Origin: Roseateles_E sp005503085 | GTDB lineage: Bacteria; Pseudomonadota; Gammaproteobacteria; Burkholderiales; Burkholderiaceae_C | Direction: 5' to 3' | Assembly: GCF_028462495.1 (NCBI RefSeq) | Contig: NZ_JAQOWX010000011.1 | Span: forward strand, 1 to 64,000 | Length of the DNA: 64,000 nucleotides | Shown: piece after piece, positions 6,689-13,500 of the stretch | Position numbering within the stretch: position 1 is the first letter of the stretch | How the letters are laid out: every line of letters starts with the position of its first letter | The notes under the pieces: model-generated | The model's database searches: none | Told to the model about the DNA's origin: nothing | What the model saw: only the letters and a program-made list of their open reading frames with translations | Program-made: the position numbers and the translations under genes

Positions 6689-9078
6689 GGCCGACCCCAC
6701 CCCGCGCACTGGCACCGCAGGCCGAGATCAGCGAGCTGATCGAAGACCTGCATGCGGTCGGCCAGCGGCTCGAAGACCTGACCGCCGGCGAGGTCGATGC
6801 GGTGGCCGATCATCTGGGCCGGCCCTTCCAGCTGCGCAGCTCGCAGGAGTATTCGCGCCAGCACGAGGCCGTCAAGCAGGCGGCCATCCTGAATGCCTTG
6901 CCCGCCCATATCGCGGTGCTGGACAACCGCGGCGTGATCGTCTCGGTCAACAAGGCCTGGCAGCGCTTTGCCGAAGGCAATGCGCTGCAGGGAGCGCACT
7001 GGGGCGTCGGTGCCGACTATCTGCAGGTCTGCGACCGGGCCCAACACTGCGAGCAAGCGCGTCCGGTGGCCGCCGGCATCCGCGCGGTGCTGCACCAGGG
7101 CCTGGCCCGCTTCGCCATCGAGTACCCCTGCCATGCGCCGCAGCAACAGCGCTGGTTCGAGATGACAGTGACGCCGCTGGGCGAGGCTCGGCCCACCGGG
7201 GCCGTGGTCATGCACCTGGATATCAGCACACGCAAGCTCGCCGAGCAGCGCATCGCCTACCTGAACCGTGTCCATGCGGTGCTCAGCGGCATCAATGCGC
7301 TGATCGTGCGCGTCGGCAAGCAGCAGGAGCTGTTCGACCAGGCTTGCCGGATCGCGCTGGAGCAAGGCGGTTTCCGGATGGCCCTGATCGGCGCCGTTGA
7401 GCCGGGCTCGGCCAGCATCGTGCCGCAGGCCTCGGCCGGCGTCGATGCGGCGCTGCTGACGGCGATACGCGTCTTGCTGGCCTCGCCCGAGGGGGCGGCC
7501 AACAGCATGCTCGCGCGCAGCCTGCGCGAGCAGCGCGCCATCGTCGCCAATGACTCGCAACACGACCCGCAGGTGCTGCTGGGCCCGCGCTATATCGAGG
7601 CCGGCGTGCGCTCGATGGCCGTGCTGCCGCTGATCGTGCGCGGCGCGCCGGTCGGGGTGCTGGCGCTGTACGCCAGCGAAAGCGAGTTCTTCCATGCCGA
7701 GGAGCTGACCCTGCTAGGCGAGCTGGCCGGCGACATCGCGTTCGCGATCGACCATATCGGCAAGCAGCAGCGGCTTGACTATCTGGCCTACTACGACGAG
7801 CTGACCGGCCTGGCCAACCGCAGCCTGTTCCTGGACCGCGTGACCCAGCATCTGCGCAGCGCCACCGCCGGCGGCCACCGGCTGGCGCTGTTCCTGGTCG
7901 ATCTGGAACGATTCAAGAACATCAACGACAGCCTCGGCCGGGCGGCCGGCGATGCGCTGCTGCGCCAGGTGGCCGACTGGCTGACCCACAAGGCCGGCGA
8001 CGCCGGCCTGTTCGCGCGCATCGGTGCCGATCACTTCGCCGCGATGCTGCCGGTGGTGAAGCCGGACGGCGAGGTGACTCGCTTGCTGGAGAAGACCATC
8101 GCGGCCTTTCTCGAGCACCCGTTCCGGCTCAATGACGCGGTGTTCCGCGTCTCGGTCAAGGTCGGCGTGGCGCTGTTCCCGGCCGATGGTGGTGACGCGG
8201 CGACCCTGTTCAAGAATGCCGAGGCCGCGCTGAAGAAGGCCAAGGCCGGCGGCGACCGCTACCTGCTCTACAAGCAGGCCATGAATGCCACGGTCGCCGG
8301 CAAACTGACCCTGGAGAACCAGCTGCGTCTGGCGCTGACGCAGCAGCAGTTCGTGCTGCACTACCAGCCCAAGATGGCGCTGGCCGGCGCGCGGCTCAGC
8401 GGCGCCGAGGCCTTGATACGCTGGCACGACCCGATCTCGGGCCTGGTGCCGCCGGGCCGCTTCATCCCGGTGCTGGAGGAGACCGGGCTGATCCATGAGG
8501 TGGGACGCTGGGCCCTGCGCAAGGCCCTGGAGGACAGCCGGCGCTGGCGCCAGGCGGGCCTGGCGGCGGTGCGCGTCGCCGTCAATGTCTCGCCGCTGCA
8601 GCTGCGCGACCCCGGCTTCATCGACGAGATCGGGCAGGCCATCGGCGGCGATGCGCAGGCCGCCGCCAGCCTGGAACTGGAGATCACCGAGACCTTGATC
8701 ATGGAAGACGTCAAGCACAGCATCGCCTGCCTGCAGGCGATCCGCGCAATGGGCGTGAGCATCGCGATCGACGACTTCGGCACCGGCTTCTCCTCGCTGA
8801 GCTATCTGGCGCGGCTGCCGGTCGACACGCTGAAGATCGACCAGTCCTTTGTCGCCGATATCGACAGCGGGTCGCAAGGCCTGGCCCTGGTGTCCACCAT
8901 CGTCGGCCTGGCTCATGCGCTGGGCCTGAAGGTGGTGGCCGAGGGTGTCGAGACCGAGGCCCAGGCGGCGCTGCTGCGCGAGCTGCGCTGCGACGAGATG
9001 CAGGGCTTTCTGTTCAGCCGACCGCTGGCCGGCGAGGTGTTCGAGGCGCGCTATCTGGCGCCGGTCGGCGCCGCCTAG
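6685..9078 (+). CDS. PAS-GAF-GGDEF-EAL protein, probable c-di-GMP phosphodiesterase
   Basis: 797 residues without TM segments. In order: N-terminal helical region with EDLTAGEVDAVAD (about 28-50), PAS (about 60-180), GAF (about 193-360), GGDEF (about 362-533) and EAL (about 545-795). The GGDEF signature is GADHF (447-451), so cyclase activity is unlikely; the domain may instead bind GTP or regulate. The EAL domain is intact: EALIRW (Glu575), NVSPLQL, EITETL, DDFGTGFSSL, LKIDQSF and VAEGVET. It is therefore predicted to cleave c-di-GMP to pGpG under control of a ligand or partner sensed by PAS/GAF. The start overlaps the kaiB stop, making it the output candidate of the Kai pair. Confidence 0.92.
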   Translation: MRPTPPRALAPQAEISELIEDLHAVGQRLEDLTAGEVDAVADHLGRPFQLRSSQEYSRQHEAVKQAAILNALPAHIAVLDNRGVIVSVNKAWQRFAEGNALQGAHWGVGADYLQVCDRAQHCEQARPVAAGIRAVLHQGLARFAIEYPCHAPQQQRWFEMTVTPLGEARPTGAVVMHLDISTRKLAEQRIAYLNRVHAVLSGINALIVRVGKQQELFDQACRIALEQGGFRMALIGAVEPGSASIVPQASAGVDAALLTAIRVLLASPEGAANSMLARSLREQRAIVANDSQHDPQVLLGPRYIEAGVRSMAVLPLIVRGAPVGVLALYASESEFFHAEELTLLGELAGDIAFAIDHIGKQQRLDYLAYYDELTGLANRSLFLDRVTQHLRSATAGGHRLALFLVDLERFKNINDSLGRAAGDALLRQVADWLTHKAGDAGLFARIGADHFAAMLPVVKPDGEVTRLLEKTIAAFLEHPFRLNDAVFRVSVKVGVALFPADGGDAATLFKNAEAALKKAKAGGDRYLLYKQAMNATVAGKLTLENQLRLALTQQQFVLHYQPKMALAGARLSGAEALIRWHDPISGLVPPGRFIPVLEETGLIHEVGRWALRKALEDSRRWRQAGLAAVRVAVNVSPLQLRDPGFIDEIGQAIGGDAQAAASLELEITETLIMEDVKHSIACLQAIRAMGVSIAIDDFGTGFSSLSYLARLPVDTLKIDQSFVADIDSGSQGLALVSTIVGLAHALGLKVVAEGVETEAQAALLRELRCDEMQGFLFSRPLAGEVFEARYLAPVGAA

Positions 9079-9314
9079 AGGATGTAGCTGCGCTGATCGT
9101 CCGCCTCGCCGCCGCGCTGTCGCCCCGACGGCCGGCGCAGATTGCCCTCCCAGCCGCAGTGCATCGAGCGGCAGGCGTAGCGCCGCACCGGGACCAGGGC
9201 GCTGAACCAGATGTCGCGCAGGCGGCGCGGGACGCGGTAGATATAGCCCTGGCAGTGGGGGCAGCACAGCGTGCGCACGACAGCGCCGGCATCGGGGGTG
9301 GTGGCCTTGCTCAT
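9075..9314 (-). CDS. small zinc-ribbon-like protein
   Basis: 79 residues. ATG 9312-9314 has the strong Shine-Dalgarno AAGGAG eight bases upstream, which decides this start over a longer frame. A CPHC pair (CCPHCQGYIYRVPRR) and a second cysteine pair 25 residues on (YACRSMHCGWEGN) suggest a metal-binding ribbon. RVPRRLRDIWFSALVPVRRYAC resembles small Burkholderiales proteins of unknown function. The stop codon overlaps, on the opposite strand, that of the phosphodiesterase gene (convergent). Function unknown. Confidence 0.75.
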   Translation of the reverse strand: MSKATTPDAGAVVRTLCCPHCQGYIYRVPRRLRDIWFSALVPVRRYACRSMHCGWEGNLRRPSGRQRGGEADDQRSYIL

Positions 9315-9371
9315 CGGAAGCTCCTTGGCTGTGCGCTCAAGGCAACTATCCGGGCAAGCGGCCCGCCTCAC

Positions 9372-9387
9372 TGTGCGCTGGCGCACA
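9372..9387. promoter_or_regulatory. 16-bp inverted repeat, operator-like
   Basis: TGTGCGC, two bases, GCGCACA. It lies 58 bases upstream of the zinc-ribbon start and downstream of the cyclase stop. It could be an operator for the small gene; there is no T-tract to make it a terminator. Confidence 0.35.
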
Positions 9388-9394
9388 TAGCGAC

Positions 9395-9415
9395 CCGGCG
9401 CTGCTCGGGCGCCGG
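9395..9415 (-). terminator. GC hairpin after the diguanylate cyclase
   Basis: CCGGCGC and GCGCCGG with a 7-base loop, directly after the stop of the minus-strand cyclase. A U-tract is absent, so at best it is a weak or Rho-assisted terminator. Confidence 0.3.
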
Positions 9416-9416
9416 C

Positions 9417-10448
9417 TCAGAACAGCTCGACCGCGCTGAGCTTGGCCGGCTCCTGCATCAGCCCCATGGCCAGCAGGGCCGCATGGCTTTGCACCTGGTT
9501 GCGGCCGGCGCTCTTGGCGTGATAGACGGCGCGGTCGGCGCGCTCGAAGGCGCTGGCCGGCGAGTCCTCGGGGCGCACCGGCGTGAAGCCGATGCTGACG
9601 GTGATGCGGCCGACCTGCGGAAACTGGTAGGCCTCGGTATTCAGGCGCAGGCGCTCGAAGGCCTGGGCCGCGTCGAGCTCGTCGGTGCAGCGCATCAGCA
9701 CGACGAACTCCTCGCCGCCGAAGCGGTAGAGCAGGTCGTGGAAGCGGAAGCTGTTGCGCATCAGGCGCGACAGCAGCAACAGCACCTCGTCGCCGATCAG
9801 GTGGCCGAAGTTGTCGTTGACGCGCTTGAAGTGGTCGATGTCGATCACGCCCAGCCAGTAGCTCGGGCGCTGGCCCTCTTGGCGGCGGCCATCGTCGGCC
9901 TGCTCGATGGCGCTGGCCGGCGAGCCGTTGCCGACGGCCTTCAGAAAGCTCTCGTCAAAGGTCTTGCGGTTCAGCAGGCCGGTCAGCGTGTCGCGCTCGC
10001 TGTAGTCCAGCAGGCCCTGGAAGTTGTGATAGATACGCAGGATGCTGCCGACCAGGCGCTGATCCGAGTTTTTCAGCTTCTCGCGCGACTCGATCTCCAG
10101 CACCCCGACCACCTCGCGCTCGGTGGCGATCGGGAACAGGGTCAGCCAGTGCTCGCCCTCGCGGCGTTGCAGCACATGGCGCTCGTGCATGCAGTCCAGC
10201 CGGTCGGGGTGGGACTGGGCGCTGGGCAGGCGCTCGGCCCAGACCGAGTCGGCGCTGGCCACCGCCGCGTCGCCGACCAGGCGCGCGCGCGTCAGCCAGC
10301 GCTCCTGCCCGGCCTCGCCGACCAGCCGGAAGATCGCCACCGACAGCGGTTCGACCAGATCGCGCAGGGCCGAGACCAGGGTCACGTCCATCACGTCACG
10401 ATCCCTGAATCCGGTCAACTCGGCAAGATGCTCAACGACTTCAGACAT
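9417..10448 (-). CDS. diguanylate cyclase with N-terminal GAF-like sensor
   Basis: 343 residues. The N-terminal 150 residues resemble a GAF-type sensor (LFPIATEREVVGVLEIES) and are soluble. The C-terminal GGDEF domain begins at ERDTLTGLLNRKTFDESF and carries GGEEF at 244-248, so it should make c-di-GMP from GTP. The inhibitory I-site RxxD is also present (RFHD, five residues before GGEEF), so product inhibition is expected. I start at ATG 10446-10448 (MSEVVEHLAELTGF); an upstream ATG adds eight residues. It is the last gene downstream of chpA on the same strand, 86 bases on across a hairpin, so it may belong to pilus-based surface signalling. Confidence 0.93.
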   Translation of the reverse strand: MSEVVEHLAELTGFRDRDVMDVTLVSALRDLVEPLSVAIFRLVGEAGQERWLTRARLVGDAAVASADSVWAERLPSAQSHPDRLDCMHERHVLQRREGEHWLTLFPIATEREVVGVLEIESREKLKNSDQRLVGSILRIYHNFQGLLDYSERDTLTGLLNRKTFDESFLKAVGNGSPASAIEQADDGRRQEGQRPSYWLGVIDIDHFKRVNDNFGHLIGDEVLLLLSRLMRNSFRFHDLLYRFGGEEFVVLMRCTDELDAAQAFERLRLNTEAYQFPQVGRITVSIGFTPVRPEDSPASAFERADRAVYHAKSAGRNQVQSHAALLAMGLMQEPAKLSAVELF

Positions 10449-10469
10449 GGCGCCCGACTTAGACACGAA

Positions 10470-10493
10470 CAAGGCGCCACGACGGGCGCCTTG
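10470..10493. terminator. hairpin between chpA and the diguanylate cyclase
   Basis: AAGGCGCC (10471-10478) and GGCGCCTT (10485-10492) pair around a 6-base loop, extended by one C-G pair. The flanks are only weakly T-rich. It may attenuate read-through from chpA into the cyclase gene. Confidence 0.4.
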
Positions 10494-10534
10494 CCTTGTT
10501 CCATGATGCCCCGGATCTGGTCCAGGATCGGCTT

Positions 10535-13500
10535 CTACTGCGTCACCGCAATTTGCGACGAAGTGTATCTGCCTATCAGGTCCAAAAGCAGCTCTTCGTC
10601 ATAGGGCTTGCCCAGGTAGTGGTCGACACCCAGCTCCTGTGCGTAATCCTTGTGCTTCTGAGCGATGCGCGAGGTGATCATGATCACCGGCAGCCCGGCC
10701 AGGCGCGCATCGGCACGCATATTGCGCACCAGATCGAAGCCGTCCATGCGCGGCATCTCGATGTCGGACAGCACCACCGCCGGCAGCTCGTCGCCGGACA
10801 GTTTTTCCATCGCATCCATGCCGTCCTTGGCCAGTTGCACCCGGTAGCCCTCGCGCTCCAGCAGGCGCTGGGTGACGCGACGCACGGTCAGCGAGTCGTC
10901 CACCACCAGCACCAGCGGCGCCAGCACCTCGGGCGCGTCCAGCGGCGAGGCCGCGCTGACGGCCGCCTGCTGCGCATGGCTTTGCGCCGCCGGGCCGTAC
11001 CAATGGGCCAGCGCCACCGGGTTGTAGATCAGGGCCACATCGCCGGAGGCCAGCAGGCTGATGCCGGCCAGGCCCGGCACGCCGCTGAGCTGCGGGCCGA
11101 GGTTCTTGATCACCACTTCCTGGTTGCCCAGCACCTCGTCGACATGCAGGGCCAGGCGCTGATGCGCGCTCTTGATGAAGACCACCGGCAGGGTTCGGCC
11201 CAGCAGCACGCCGCGGCCGCTGTGCTTCATCAGGCCGCCCAGCCAGTAGAAGGGCAGCGTCGTGTCGCCGTGCTGCAGGCTGGCGTTGTCGTAGGCCTGC
11301 TCGACCTTGTCGAGTGGCAGGCGCTGCACCGATTCCATCAGCGCGGCCGGCACCGCGACCTTGTGCTCGCCATAGCGCAACAGCACCACCTGGGTCAGCG
11401 CCGTCGTCAGCGGCACGCGCAGATCGAAGCCCGCGCCCTGGCCCGGTGTCGAATGGATGTCGACATAGCCGCCCAGCGTGCTGACCTCGGCCCGCACCAC
11501 ATCCATGCCGACGCCACGGCCGGCCAGCTCGGTGACCTCGCTGGCGGTCGAGAAGCCCGGCGCGAAGATCAGCTCCATCAGCGCGCTGTCTTCCAGCTCG
11601 GCCCCTTGGGCGATCAGGCCCAGCATCTCGCCGCGCTCGCGGATGCGCGCGAGGTTCAGGCCGGCGCCGTCATCGCTGAAGGCCAGCAGCACCTCGTTGC
11701 CCTCCTGGGCCAGGCGCAGCGTGATCGTGCCGCTCTCGGGCTTGCCGGCGGCGACTCGCGCCTCGGGCGTCTCGATGCCGTGGCTGAGGCTGTTGCGCAG
11801 CAGGTGCTCGAAGGCACCGGTCAGGCGCTCCAGCACGCTGCGGTCCAGTTCGATATGGCCGCCGACGATGGTCAGCGTGGCCTGCTTGCCCGACTCGCGC
11901 GCCGCCTGGCGCACCACACGGTGCAGACGTTCGGCCAGGCTGGCATCGAACTCGACCATGCGGGTGCGCAGCAGATCGTCCTGCAGCTCACGCGTCAGCC
12001 GCGACTGTCCGGCCAGCTCATCCTCGCCGAGCTGCACATTGCGCTGCAAGGAGCGCTGCACGGTGGCCACGTCGTTGACCGACTCGGCCAGCATGCGGGT
12101 CAATTCCTGGAAGCGGGTGTAGCGGTCGAATTCGAGCGGATCGAAGTCGCGCCCGGCCAGCTTGGCCGCCTCCTGCTGCGAGCCCATCTGGCCCTCGGCC
12201 TGCACCTCCAGTTCGCGTAGCTGGCTGCGCAGACGATCCAGGTTGTCGTCCAGATCGAGCAGCGCGCTTTTCATCTGGGCCAGCTCGGACTCCAGACGCG
12301 CGCGCCGGATGCTGACCTCGCCGGCCTGGGTGGCCATGCGCTCCAGCAGCGCGCCACGCACCCGCACCAGCGGCTGGGCCGACACGGCGGCGGCCTCCTC
12401 GGCCCCGGCCTGCGAGCCCCGGCCAAAGCGCGACCAGTCGATCTGCGGGCCGGCATCGAGCGTCAGCGGCTCCTCGGCCACCACCACGGCATCGTCCTCG
12501 ACGACAGCAGCCACGGGAACCACGACGGCCGGCTCGGCTTCCGGCGCGGGCACCTGGGCCAGCTCTTGCAGCGGCGCCTCGGCAGGCCCTTGCTTGAGCC
12601 GGCGGCGCAGCTGCTCGAAGCTGGCTTCCAGCGCATCGGCCTGCGACTGCAGCTCGCGCAGATCGCCGCCGTCCAATTCGGACTGGCCCAGCAGGGCCTC
12701 GACGCTGGACTCCAGCTTGTGGGCCTGTTCGCCCAGCCCCATCGCGCCGCTCAGGCGCGCGCCGCCCTTGAAGGTGTGCAGCGAGCGCATGCAGGCATCG
12801 GCCCGGGCGCGGCTTTGCGGGCTGGCCAGCCAGTCGCGCAGGCTGGCATGCAGCTGCTCCAGCAGATCCTGGGCCTCTTCCTCGAAGATCGGGAACAGCT
12901 CGGCATCGATGTCGTCGGGCTGTCCGCCGACAAAGCCGGCCGCGTCCTTGGCGGCCAGCTCGGCGCGGGCCGCAAAGTCGTGCGGCGGCTCCAAGCCCAT
13001 GACCCCGGAGTCGACCAGCTCGACCGGTGCCGGCTGATAGTCGTGCAGACGCGCCAGCAGATCGCCTTCGACCGTCTTCAGGAAACCGGCGGCGAACTGA
13101 TGCAGCAGGCGCCGCAACTCGTCGGCCGCGCCGACGAAGAGCTCGGCATCCTGCGCCTCGTAGGAGCCCGCCTGGGCGGCGCGGCCCAGCGCATGCTCCA
13201 GCGCGCGCGCCAGCGCCGACAGGTCCTCGAAGCCGACGGTGGCCGCATTGCCGGCCAGCGCATGGGCCAGCGCCTCGGCGTCGGCCGGCACCGGCACGGC
13301 CAGCTCCAGCGCCCATTCGGCCAGAACCGTCGAGAGCCGGCGCGACAGCTCGTCGGCCTCGTTGAGGAAGATATTGAACAGCGTGATGCTGATGCGCAGC
13401 GGACCGATGACCTTGACGCTGTCTTCTGCCTCCGCCTCGATCTCTTCGATAGGCTCGGGCAGTGCAGGCGGCACCGGGGGCGGCACCAGCTCCAGCAGCG

